Shown here in pieces: positions 34,201 to 43,991 of a stretch of 64,000 nt of DNA; the first letter of the stretch is position 1; every line of letters begins with the position of its first letter. The position numbers and the translations under genes are program-made. The stretch covers positions 310,001 through 374,000 of the forward strand of contig JAACJK010000006.1 in the NCBI GenBank assembly GCA_013368325.1, in the 5' to 3' direction. Origin of the DNA: Ephemerocybe angulata (taxonomy: Eukaryota > Basidiomycota > Agaricomycetes > Agaricales > Psathyrellaceae). The notes below the pieces were generated by a model, which made no database searches, was not told the origin of the DNA, and worked only from the letters and a program-made list of their open reading frames with translations.

Positions 34201-36418
34201 TGAGATCTGGGCGGTCGCTTGGAGATTGGCCTGGACCAAGCTCGTTCACGATTTCAGGCCAGCGTGGGTTACAGGTGATAGTCAGAAAAAGATCTGGTTT
34301 TGAAAACCGGCGGGCAATGGCAATGGAATCTTGGTAGAGCTGAAACATTGAACGTGATCCGCCGATATAGGATGATGGAAGAATAAAGCGGGTTCCGAGC
34401 TCAGCCAAGTCTGCATCACCGTTTCGCACTGCATCTACAACTCCATTGTACACCTCCACCCGCAGTTTCTTCTGGTTGTTTCTAAGCCATGTGAGTCGAC
34501 TCTGGTCTGTCTGAGCCCATACATCGACAATCAGCCGTTGGAAAAGTCCCCGCGCATTGAAGATATGGTTGGATTCTATCTCTGGAGGTCGTTGATGGAG
34601 CCGAAAGGCATAGTACTCCATTTGGGTAACAGTTTTATTGCGACCCTGTCCCTGAACAGCTTCACCATTGGCGACATTGGTATGTGGAATTCCAGGCGCC
34701 CAGCCATGCTCGCCGTGTGGGAAAAGGAGGACATAGTACAGGGGAAGATAAGCAGGATGACACTCCGAGATACGTTTCAACCGACCATCACGCTCGCGGA
34801 CAATTAAGTCACGCCAGGTAACCTTCTCAGTACCATCTCCTGGAAGAATGATTGCTACCTCGTCCGCAGTGGGAAGATTGTACCGTCGCTGATCTGTTCC
34901 TGCCTTGAACTGGAGGCGGAATGATCTATCAGGAATATCAGGATTTTCCAGCAACTGCTCATAAGCGGTTTTGTAGTGGGTGATGTAGAAGTGGTGGCGG
35001 TGAAGAAGATCCTGAAGAGTCTGCATAACATCACGTCGAACACCATTCCGGCCGTTCATGCGCAAGTTGAGAGCCTGCTGGTCTGTGACAAAATAGACTT
35101 GTGCCCACTTTGCATTCTCCCCCTCCTCTGGCAATAAGGTGCCGTGCAAATGGCGCAGCTCTCCTTGGATTGTGAAATGAGGTACACCCGCGCCAAGGTT
35201 AACTGGCTGTGCAGAAAGTGACACCATTGCAAAGGCATTGTTGTAGGAGACGTTGTGTTTGAGAAAATGCGCTGAGTTGGGGCTAGTTCCATCGTAAAGT
35301 TCCTTCAATTCACGTGGTAGTGGCTGTAGCAAAGGAATTTGAATTTTCCCCTGGAGGCAGCATGTTCCAAATTTGGGATTGCGCTTTGACGACTTTGAAA
35401 GGCGCTCAGCATCCCAATGCAAAGCCTTGCATGATGGGCATTGAATAGACATTCGACCCAAATCAATCCTTTTGCAATAGTTGCTATCCTCATCGATAGG
35501 GCGATATGCATCACCTGACGGTAGAATAAAGTCGTCAAGGGCGTCATCAATATTCCCTTGATGGACCTCAGGATTAAAGATTGGTGGAGGAGTATGAGAT
35601 GGAGGGGGCGATGGAGCGGGATCCATTTCTGGAACAGGTACAGGTGTAGGTGCAGGAGTGGTAACAGGTGAAATGTCCAAAAGCCAGTCAGGGAGCTGAG
35701 GTAGCGGATTAACTGGAGCAGGAGCTTGGAGAGGTGGGGCAGGGGCAGCACGCCGGCCCCGAATGCCGGGAGGGGGTGCTGGTGGGGCAAGCTGCTGCAT
35801 TTGCTCCAGTAAAGGAAGAGGAAGATTTGGTAGTAGAGGAGCGGGAGCGAGTCGGCGTGCTTGAGGCATGTTTATAACTACTTGGTCCCCAACTCGAGCA
35901 GCAGCTGGTGGTAGTGGTGCAGGAGCAGCACGTCGGCGGCCGCGGGTAGCAACAGGAGGTGGTGGAGGTGCAAGCTGTGCCATCTGCTCTCTCAAAGCGA
36001 GCGGTAAATGCTGATAGTTATTTGGATTAGGGGGTGCTGGGAGAGTGTAATTGGTAGGGGTGCCAGCAAGCCGAGCTGCTATGCCTTGTGTGAGGCGCAA
36101 CACTTGCCCATTTAAATCAACTTGAACCATTTGAGGTACTGGTGCAGGTATACCACCAAAAGGATCTTCTTGATGCTGCGTAGGTGCAGGGGGCAAAGAA
36201 GCTGGTCGTGGATTAAATAGTAATGGCTGAATGTGTGGGCGTTGTATCTGCGGTGTCGATGGCGTTCTCCTTAGCTCTGGGCTTCCCATCAGCCTTGCGG
36301 CACGTTCTCGCTCTCGTTCTGCATTTCGATGTCGCTGTGGACTATTAGGTGGAGTTTCGCTATATGCATTGTTAGAATGAGTTTCTCAAATCAAATCAAG
36401 TGAAATGACATACTCCAT
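31203..36418 (-). pseudogene. Helitron Rep-helicase (RepHel), probably frameshifted near the C-terminus
   Basis: A single frame from 36289 to 31472 (1605 residues) holds most of the protein. A better start may be ATG 36418, joined through a 54-nt intron (36413-36360) to the in-frame upstream segment. In order: a Pro-rich N-terminus; a CPSC..CC zinc-binding-like segment (SIQCPSCKALHWDAERL); the Helitron-like N domain; the Rep domain with HUH-type motif GLPHAHIL and Tyr motif YIHKYIYKG; and a Pif1-like helicase with Walker A LSGPAGTGKTFVYNT, Walker B LIIWDEVPM and FGGDFQQILPV. Near 31510 the frame runs into a stop, while the family's continuation ([36 protein letters not shown]) continues in another frame to 31203. 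One base appears lost in a G run at 31510-31513. Alternatively a 56-nt intron (31510-31455) restores the frame but removes the conserved PRI segment. Confidence 0.85.
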
Positions 36419-37175
36419 CGCTATTCACAGGTACAAATGAGAGACTACGTCTGCGGAGTGGAATGAAGGGGTGTATGTGGTTCGTTTTATATATATATAG
36501 GTAATTTTGGGTTGAAAGGGATAAAAGAGAAACAGGCGCGTACGCAATTTGAAGTGCTGGCTAAAACAGGTACACTACAAATGATATACTATGAATGGGC
36601 ACGTGTGCAATGTGAAATAATAGGGGGAGAGAGAGGATGGATATAGAAAAGTCAGATATAAGATCCCGGAGTTGCCCCTCGGTCGCCTTGAGTACCGGTT
36701 ACCAATTGTAACAAACAGTCTCCAGCACTCCTTGACTTACCTGAAGTACTGAATGCTGATTTTTACAAATGGGCCTCTCAAGAAAGGATCTCTACACTAC
36801 TTGTTTAGCCTGTATGAGGCCGCACACTTCTGGATAGCTTCTTTTCCAGCCCCCAGGTAAAAGGTGAAGGAGCCTGGAGGAGGAACTGCTTGTCTCAGGG
36901 AGTAAAAAGGTGTTTTTGTAAGTAATTTGGAGTGTGATGGACAGTTGGGAGTGGTTATAGTGCTCTACTGAAGCCAATATTGACTTTGATGCAGCAGGTA
37001 ATGAGGCGAGAGGCAAGAGATGGTGAATAGAGATAAGAGAAACATCGGATTGAGCCCCGGCAGCCCGTGGAAATTTCTCCTTCCCAAACAGGAACCCTTA
37101 GATCAGGCAGCGTCGCGGACCGTTTCGAGTCGCTGACCAATCTATTACAAATCAATTACCTCAGCTGATGTGCTA

Positions 37176-38696
37176 TCAGAACCCGTTGTATTTTATAGTA
37201 TTGAGGACAATTAAGTCACGCCAGGTAACCTTCTCAGTACCATCTCCTGGAAGAATGATTGCTACCTCGTCCGCAGTGGGAAGATTGTACCGTCGCTGAT
37301 CTGTTCCTGCCTTGAACTGGAGGCGGAATGATCTATCAGGAATATCAGGATTTTCCAGCAACTGCTCATAAGCGGTTTTGTAGTGGGTGATGTAGAAGTG
37401 GTGGCGGTGAAGAAGATCCTGAAGAGTCTGCATAACATCACGTCGAACACCATTCCGGCCGTTCATGCGCAAGTTGAGAGCCTGCTGGTCTGTGACAAAA
37501 TAGACTTGTGCCCACTTTGCATTCTCCCCCTCCTCTGGCAATAAGGTGCCGTGCAAATGGCGCAGCTCTCCTTGGATTGTGAAATGAGGTACACCCGCGC
37601 CAAGGTTAACTGGCTGTGCAGAAAGTGACACCATTGCAAAGGCATTGTTGTAGGAGACGTTGTGTTTGAGAAAATGCGCTGAGTTGGGGCTAGTTCCATC
37701 GTAAAGTTCCTTCAATTCACGTGGTAGTGGCTGTAGCAAAGGAATTTGAATTTTCCCCTGGAGGCAGCATGTTCCAAATTTGGGATTGCGCTTTGACGAC
37801 TTTGAAAGGCGCTCAGCATCCCAATGCAAAGCCTTGCATGATGGGCATTGAATAGACATTCGACCCAAATCAATCCTTTTGCAATAGTTGCTATCCTCAT
37901 CGATAGGGCGATATGCATCACCTGACGGTAGAATAAAGTCGTCAAGGGCGTCATCAATATTCCCTTGATGGACCTCAGGATTAAAGATTGGTGGAGGAGT
38001 ATGAGATGGAGGGGGCGATGGAGCGGGATCCATTTCTGGAACAGGTACAGGTGTAGGTGCAGGAGTGGTAACAGGTGAAATGTCCAAAAGCCAGTCAGGG
38101 AGCTGAGGTAGCGGATTAACTGGAGCAGGAGCTTGGAGAGGTGGGGCAGGGGCAGCACGCCGGCCCCGAATGCCGGGAGGGGGTGCTGGTGGGGCAAGCT
38201 GCTGCATTTGCTCCAGTAAAGGAAGAGGAAGATTTGGTAGTAGAGGAGCGGGAGCGAGTCGGCGTGCTTGAGGCATGTTTATAACTACTTGGTCCCCAAC
38301 TCGAGCAGCAGCTGGTGGTAGTGGTGCAGGAGCAGCACGTCGGCGGCCGCGGGTAGCAACAGGAGGTGGTGGAGGTGCAAGCTGTGCCATCTGCTCTCTC
38401 AAAGCGAGCGGTAAATGCTGATAGTTATTTGGATTAGGGGGTGCTGGGAGAGTGTAATTGGTAGGGGTGCCAGCAAGCCGAGCTGCTATGCCTTGTGTGA
38501 GGCGCAACACTTGCCCATTTAAATCAACTTGAACCATTTGAGGTACTGGTGCAGGTATACCACCAAAAGGATCTTCTTGATGCTGCGTAGGTGCAGGGGG
38601 CAAAGAAGCTGGTCGTGGATTAAATAGTAATGGCTGAATGTGTGGGCGTTGTATCTGCGGTGTCGATGGCGTTCTCCTTAGCTCTGGGCTTCCCAT
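37176..38696 (-). pseudogene. N-terminal fragment of the Helitron Rep-helicase in copy B
   Basis: The frame encodes the same first 490-odd residues as the full Rep-helicase (MGSPELRRTPSTPQ to EKVTWRDLIV). It then crosses the junction at 37204/37205 into the 5' terminus of copy A and adds a short unrelated tail (LNTIKYNGF). Rep nuclease and helicase domains are both missing, so it cannot act in transposition. Confidence 0.88.
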
Positions 38697-39611
38697 CAGC
38701 CTTGCGGCACGTTCTCGCTCTCGTTCTGCATTTCGATGTCGCTGTGGACTATTAGGTGGAGTTTCGCTATATGCATTGTTAGAATGAGTTTCTCAAATCA
38801 AATCAAGTGAAATGACATACTCCATCGCTATTCACAGGTACAAATGAGAGACTACGTCTGCGGAGTGGAATGAAGGGGTGTATGTGGTTCGTTTTATATA
38901 TATATAGGTAATTTTGGGTTGAAAGGGATAAAAGAGAAACAGGCGCGTACGCAATTTGAAGTGCTGGCTAAAACAGGTACACTACAAATGATATACTATG
39001 AATGGGCACGTGTGCAATGTGAAATAATAGGGGGAGAGAGAGGATGGATATAGAAAGGTCAGATATAAGATCCCGGAGTTGCCCCTCGGTCGCCTTGAGT
39101 ACCGGTTACCAATTGTAACAAACAGTCTCCAGCACTCCTTGACTTACCTGAAGTACTGAATGCTGATTTTTACAAATGGGCCTCTCAAGAAAGGATCTCT
39201 ACACTACTTGTTTAGCCTGTATGAGGCCGCACACTTCTGGATAGCTTCTTTTCCAGCCCCCAGGTAAAAGGTGAAGGAGCCTGGAGGAGGAACTGCTTGT
39301 CTCAGGGAGTAAAAAGGTGTTTTTGTAAGTAATTTGGAGTGTGATGGACAGTTGGGAGTGGTTATAGTGCTCTACTGAAGCCAATATTGACTTTGATGCA
39401 GCAGGTAATGAGGCGAGAGGCAAGAGATGGTGAATAGAGATAAGAGAAACATCGGATTGAGCCCCGGCAGCCCGTGGAAATTTCTCCTTCCCAAACAGGA
39501 ACCCTTAGATCAGGCAGCGTCGCGGACCGTTTCGAGTCGCTGACCAATCTATTACAAATCAATTACCTCAGCTGATGTGCTATCAGAACCCGTTGTATTT
39601 TATAGTATTGA
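37205..39611 (-). mobile_element. Truncated tandem Helitron, copy B (2407 bp)
   Basis: This segment repeats 34798-37204 with a constant offset of 2407 bp. It contains the Helitron 5' end (terminal TC at 39611 on the - strand, after a host A) through codon ~490 of the Rep-helicase, then stops and abuts the 5' end of copy A. I noticed one base difference (aaaagtcag near 36651 against aaaggtcag near 39058), so the copy is very recent, or an assembly duplication. Confidence 0.85.
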
Positions 39612-39811
39612 TGCAACTCCCTCTGAGTCCATGGAATACCGCCTCGAGTCATCGGTCGCGACCGCCATCGACACCTCGAAGGAGATGGATGCATGTTCTT
39701 CCCCTCCAAGGGATGGGTATAAGTATCTGGCGCTGAAGAGCAAATTCTTTCTCCCCAGCTCTTCTGACTTTACCACTCAACGATCACATTGCTCCACTCA
39801 ACCCGAACGCC
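39612..39811 (+). promoter_or_regulatory. Promoter region between the Helitron and the next gene
   Basis: Only 200 bases separate the Helitron 5' terminus from the next start codon. A TATA-like ggtataagtatc lies at 39717, about 95 nt before the ATG. The insertion therefore landed just outside the core promoter. Confidence 0.45.
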
Positions 39812-40452
39812 ATGTCCGCTGGTCAAACCCCTATCTACCGCGAAGCCTTCATCTCGCCGGATCACGTCCAAACCGCTCTGCGTGGTCCTAACTGGCCACA
39901 CCAGCCGGCTATGATGTCTGTCCTCAACGACAACGGAAAACTGCATGAAGTTCCCGTCCCAGCCGAATGGGTTCAGCAAGGCATCTTGCCTGACGGCTAT
40001 GCGGTCGACTTTCTCTTCGATCCGGAGGAGGTTGTTGCGAAGTTGAAGAACGCCGGTGGGACGTATATGGAGTAAGCATCGGCGAATTTCGTACTGCCCG
40101 GACACTGGTCACTTGTGTAGACCTACTGACCTGGGGCTTTATTACGTGCAGACAGATCCCTGGTCCAGTCTACGAGAATATGGTCGGTATTGTCAACGCC
40201 GTAAACAACCTCAAGATCGTCCCTCAGTGGCTCTATGACCAGGTACGTGGGATTCCATACACGCACCCTAATGATATACCTGACTGTCCACGTACTTCAC
40301 AGAAACGCGGCCTTATCAGCAATGCCGTTGCTCAAGGCGTCACCCCCGAGGTCCTCATGCAGCAGAGGAGGGACCAGGCTGAACAGGAAGGCTCTGAGCT
40401 CAAGAAGGAGAAGAAGAAGGGGTTCCTTAAGGGACTTTTCGGGAAGAAGTGA
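39812..40452 (+). CDS. Small conserved hypothetical protein with Lys-rich C-terminus
   Basis: Three exons (39812 to about 40073, about 40151-40221, about 40303-40452) give roughly 160 residues. The body (REAFISPDHVQTALRGPNWP, PVPAEWVQQGILPDGYAVDF, IPGPVYENMVGIVNAVNNLK, IVPQWLYDQ) is well ordered and free of low complexity. It has no signal peptide. The last 16 residues, KKEKKKGFLKGLFGKK, form a short strongly cationic amphipathic segment that could bind membranes. I do not recognise a named family. Introns have good GT-AG ends (gtaagc..gtgcag and gtacgt..cacag). The modular gene family begins just downstream on the opposite strand, so the two are convergent. Confidence 0.75.
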
Positions 40453-40611
40453 ATGCCTGTGGTTTTATCTGGGACTTTCGTCTGGTGTTTCTTACATATG
40501 TTCATGGCGTTCTTGGATCCAAAAGAATGTCAGTGTGAACACAGCTACTACCCGACATTTTTAACGAACAAAGGTTCACTTGGCCCCAGCAAGTTATACA
40601 AGTGATGCCTT

Positions 40612-41056
40612 CTAATCCATCCCGTCCATGTCGTACTCCCGAAGGAACATGTCCACGATGTCTTCAGCGTCGCGCACTTCGATATCCTCTTCGTCAAACT
40701 CTCTGACCAGTGACCTGGGCGCTTGGGCGAAATCGATCCGCCAATTTGTTGCCTATGCTTTTTATCACGCGCTTGAGCGCAGCACCAATGTTGAGCGGGA
40801 CGCCTCCGCGAGCTTCGAGATCCATGACATCGACATCTCTCGGGGCCTTGTTTGACTTGGTAATTGCGCCCTTGATAACGGTCTTCACGAGCGGGACGAA
40901 GTCGAGCGTAGCGCCACCCCGAGCCTCGAGGATATCGGTATTTGAGTTGGCGCGGATTTCAAATTGGTCGCTTGTAACGTCCATGATTGGCGCGGACAGG
41001 ACTGGGCCGGCGAGCGCAATGGCTGCGACGAGAGTGGCGGTAGGAATGTGGACCAT
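40612..41056 (-). pseudogene. Modular secreted protein 2, apparently frameshifted before the acidic tail
   Basis: The frame from 41056 gives 120 residues: a signal peptide (MVHIPTATLVAAIALAGPVL), a pro-segment, and two type-B-like modules 37 residues apart, each opening with LEARGG (residues 43 and 80). Their cores (VPLVKTVIKGAITKS and IGAALKRVIKSIGNKLADRF) are cationic and amphipathic. The frame then ends in an unrelated sequence (QVTGQRV). In the +1 frame the family's acidic tail continues (REFDEEDIEVRDAEDIVDMF) to a TAG at 40614-40612. No intron of suitable length and ends fixes this without deleting a core, so a one-base indel is likely. A secreted 120-residue form could still be made. 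Shares the promoter layout of the family. Confidence 0.6.
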
Positions 41057-41175
41057 TATGGATACGAATGTATTGGTGGGCGAGGAATTCGGAGATGTTT
41101 ATGAGATGGAGCGGACGTGGGGGCAAGGGGAAGAAGAAGCTGCAATCAACCCAAACTTTGGGGGCGATGGGGTAG

Positions 41176-41222
41176 GGAGACCAGCTGGCAAACCGAAGAG
41201 GCTGGCCAGGCTTTTTATACCT
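41176..41222 (-). promoter_or_regulatory. Family promoter of modular gene 2
   Basis: On the - strand a TATA-like ggtataaaaag (41212-41222) is followed by ggtttgccagctggtctcc (41176-41194), which keeps the CCAGCTGG core seen before the other paralogues. TATA lies about 160 nt before the start codon at 41056. Confidence 0.5.
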
Positions 41223-41838
41223 GGTCAGCGGCTGGAACTACGGTCCCCTAAGGGAAATTTGAGGGGGATAAAACAATTGAGAATCCCCGGTTTCAGAAAA
41301 AAAAAACGGGTGTAGCTTTGTATCTGCCTAGAGAGATGCTGAACAGCCCTATGTATACTGAGTAGGTGGCTGAAACGTCGAAACCATGATTGCCGCCATT
41401 ACCATTGTCATTTCATTGTTACGATCAGCAATCAGAGCAATGTGGTATGGATGGACTGAGGCTCTGGCGCACTGCGTTGTAAAACTATGGCCCTCCGGGC
41501 AGACTTGGACAGGCCTGGACACCGGTCTTGGAGCCTCCTGCGACCAAGTTATCGGTGTTATGTATCCGGCGCTTGCCATAACTCAGTGGCGGGCCCGGTG
41601 GAAGACTGGAAGGACATAGCCGCCGATCACGTAGGGCGCTTCAGGAGGATCGGCGAATAGCCACCTCGGGCCACAGATGAGCAAGTTCCCATAAAGTAAC
41701 GAACCACGGGACTTCCTTCAAGCTGGCTGTGGGGTACTACCCTCAGGCTCAAGTTTCCACAATAAATCAAGTCTTTCCTGGATACGTTACAGTACAGGTA
41801 CTTGAAGAAAAAACATGCTCGACTCCATTATCAGACGA
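41223..41838. other. Intergenic, includes conserved 3' flank of modular gene 3
   Basis: Bases from about 41558 to 41838 (ttatgtatccggcgcttgcc, gccgatcacgtagggcgctt, ggggtactaccctcaggctc) recur with small changes at 43758-43985, after modular gene 4. This marks a segmental duplication. No gene is supported here. Confidence 0.5.
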
Positions 41839-42702
41839 TCAATCCATCTCATCTATCTCGTACTCGCGCTCGAAGAGGTCCTCCAAATCCTCGAAGTCAC
41901 GCATCTCCAACTCTTCGTCAACATCCCTCGCTTCGACGTCTTCAAGATCCCGGGGTCCGTTCCTGAACCTGCCCACAACATGCCTGAACACATTCTTGAC
42001 TGCCCGACCAATGCCAGGGGGGACGCCTCCACGGGCTTCCAAACCTTCGTCAGAGAGATCGCGTTGCCTCAAGCTTTGGATAGCGCCGACGATCCCGACG
42101 ATGTTGCCTGCATGGTCCAGGGCCCTGGAAGCGCCATGTCCTGCGCGCCTGACACTCGCAGAGCTGGGACGACGGATAGCGCGGGCTTCGATCTCGTCAC
42201 GCTGCCTGAGACTTTGGACGGCGCTGACGATCCCAACGATGTTGCCTGCATGGTCCAGGGCCCTGGACGCCCCATGTCCTACGCGCCTGGCGCTCGCAGC
42301 GCTAGGGCGGCGGATGGCGCGGGCTTCGATTTCGTCGCGCTGCCTGAGGCCCTGAACTGTGTTAACAATGTCGGCGAGTTGTCCCGCTTTGTCAAGGGCT
42401 CTCGATGCGCCATGCCCAACACGCTTGACAGTCGCCGTGCGGGGGCGACGAATGGCGCGAGCTTCGATCTCGTCGCGCTGCCTGAAGCCTTGGACGGTGT
42501 TGACAATGTCGGCGAGTTGCCCCGCTTTGTCAAGGGCTCTCGATGCTCCGTGCCCTACGCGCTTGACGGTCGCGGTGCTAGGACGACGGACAGCACGGGT
42601 TTCAACCTGCTCGCCCCCGGCGATGGGGGCAGCAATAGCAGGGGCAGCAGCGAGGGCAACAACAGCGATGGCTGCGGCGGTGGGGATAGAGATTTGGACC
42701 AT
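41839..42702 (-). CDS. Modular secreted protein 3 (four type-A modules, one type-B)
   Basis: A single exon of 287 residues. Residues 1-25 are a signal peptide (MVQISIPTAAAIAVVALAAA then PAIAAP). Four type-A modules follow with an exact 46-residue period (starts at residues 37, 83, 129, 175). Each has a core such as AIRRPSAASARRVGHGASRA and ends near SLRQRD, separated by DEIEAR spacers. One type-B module (EARGGVPPGIGRAVKNVFRH, about 222-251) is followed by an acidic tail (LEDVEARDVDEELEMRDFED) ending EIDEMD. The alternation of basic cores and acidic spacers, with Arg at each boundary, resembles multi-copy peptide precursors. I know no family that matches. The paralogue at 44.0 kb shares both flanks but has a different module count, so copy number evolves quickly. 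Confidence 0.8.
   Translation of the reverse strand: MVQISIPTAAAIAVVALAAAPAIAAPIAGGEQVETRAVRRPSTATVKRVGHGASRALDKAGQLADIVNTVQGFRQRDEIEARAIRRPRTATVKRVGHGASRALDKAGQLADIVNTVQGLRQRDEIEARAIRRPSAASARRVGHGASRALDHAGNIVGIVSAVQSLRQRDEIEARAIRRPSSASVRRAGHGASRALDHAGNIVGIVGAIQSLRQRDLSDEGLEARGGVPPGIGRAVKNVFRHVVGRFRNGPRDLEDVEARDVDEELEMRDFEDLEDLFEREYEIDEMD
42061..42594 (-). repeat. Four tandem 138-bp coding repeats in modular gene 3
   Basis: The units encode 46 residues each, starting at residues 37, 83, 129 and 175. Units 1-2 (RALDKAGQLADIVNTVQG) and units 3-4 (RALDHAGNIVGIV) form two closer pairs, suggesting two rounds of duplication. Confidence 0.8.
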
Positions 42703-42828
42703 GATAAAAGTATAGGTTTTGGTAGTGTTAGAAAATGAATGGGGGTTGGATAGGATTGATTGTTAAAAAAGTGAGATGTGGAGGAGTAGTACGCTCAGCG
42801 TAGTAGATGTTTAGTGGGTAATGGAGGT

Positions 42829-42876
42829 GTGAGACCAGCTGGAGAACCAGGGTATTCCATCTACCCTCTTTATACC
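42829..42876 (-). promoter_or_regulatory. Family promoter of modular gene 3
   Basis: On the - strand ggtataaagagggt (near 42866-42877) precedes ctggttctccagctggtctc (about 42831-42850), then tctacgctgagcgtactact (about 42790-42809). TATA lies about 168 nt before the start at 42702. Order and spacing match genes 1 and 4. Confidence 0.6.
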
Positions 42877-42879
42877 TTA

Positions 42880-43750
42880 CCCGGATGCCTGGACGCCCGA
42901 GCGGCCCCTCTGCACCTGGAGGCTGTGGCCGGAGTTGCCGATGTTACATGTCGCAGTAGGAACCAGAACCATGGCAAGGAGCTGTCTTATCGCAATATAC
43001 GACAAGAAATCTGTGGCAATGTTGGTTGCATCTTTGCCAAGGGACATCTGAGCGTCCCGATACAACTGGATCAAGTGTGCCCACAGTCAGAAGCGCCAGG
43101 ATCCGATCTGTTCGTAAAGCACATCAGTATCTATTCTTCGATAATTTGGCAGAAAGATTGCAGTTGTTCACTGATTTGAAGTCCGCGTTATCATAAGGCA
43201 TCAGGGCGTAGGGAAGCAAACGATTTTGCAGGGCACCAACAGCGACCAACATTGTTATCGTGTAGGGGAAGTGGTAGGAACGAGGAAAGCAGAGCAGACG
43301 TAGTAATGGCCAGCCGCCGAAAGTTTGTTTGAGTTGGGAGGGCTTACCAAATAAAGTTGCTGGCCAGCATACTACTAGGTTGTAGCAGCCGTAGCAGCCT
43401 GTGGCTAGCTTGTACTGCAACTTGCAAGTCGCCAGCCATGACTCCGAGTCACTGGAATCTACTCAACAGTGCTTCTTCCGTACAAGCGACTCAGACATAG
43501 AGCAGTATGACACTCACTCCTTAAATGTCACCATTTTCTCCATCTTGCTTATCTTTCCTCGAAAAATCTGTCAACATTGGTGTCTAAAGTTCTGCTCCCA
43601 GAGTCGTGACAAAGATTTCATGCTATGGTAGAGTCCGTTTGCAAGTGATCTGTTGTAAAAGGCGCAAACATCACAAAAAGCGTGCATCACAGTTGGGAGC
43701 TGCTTAGCCATCCACCGCGTGAGAGAGGTCAGGCTTGATCTCACACCTGG
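42880..43750. other. Intergenic region without a supported gene
   Basis: No recognisable domain or splice pattern in either direction. It separates the two most similar paralogues and may include old duplication debris. Confidence 0.4.
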
Positions 43751-43991
43751 AGCCTAGAGGTTATGTATCCGGCGCTTATCTCGGGTGGAAGACCGGAAGG
43801 CTATAGCCGCCGATCACGTAGGGCGCTTAGGATGATCGGCGAATACTTAGCCACCTCGGGCCACAGATCCACGGGACTTCATTCAAGCTGCCTGTGGGGT
43901 ACTACCCTCAGGCTCAAGTTTCCACAATAAATCAAGTCTTTCCTGGATATGTTACAGTACATGTACTTGAAGAAAAACATGATTCAGACGA

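Larger units (their letters stand above)
30985..37204 (-). mobile_element. Autonomous Helitron (rolling-circle transposon), copy A
   Basis: The element contains one long Rep-helicase gene (31203-36418, - strand). Its 5' end on the - strand reads TCAATACTATAAAATACAAC, starting at 37204 with the terminal TC that Helitrons show. The 3' side, beyond the gene, has four GC-rich palindromes at 30992-31095, as expected of a Helitron 3' terminus, but a canonical CTRR end is not clear, so the left border is approximate. Helitrons move by rolling-circle replication without target duplication. A TATA-like run (tttatatatatata) near 36485-36500 lies upstream of the gene. Confidence 0.8.

Noticed and set aside
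42061..42594. Regular repeats that could be mistaken for a CRISPR array
   Set aside because: They are 138-bp in-frame coding repeats without spacers in a eukaryotic gene.
41839..42738. + strand 307-codon frame antisense to modular gene 3, and similar frames at 44112-44603 and 24198-24869
   Set aside because: They exist because the modular repeats leave all frames open. Signal peptide, promoter and 3' flank all support the called strand.
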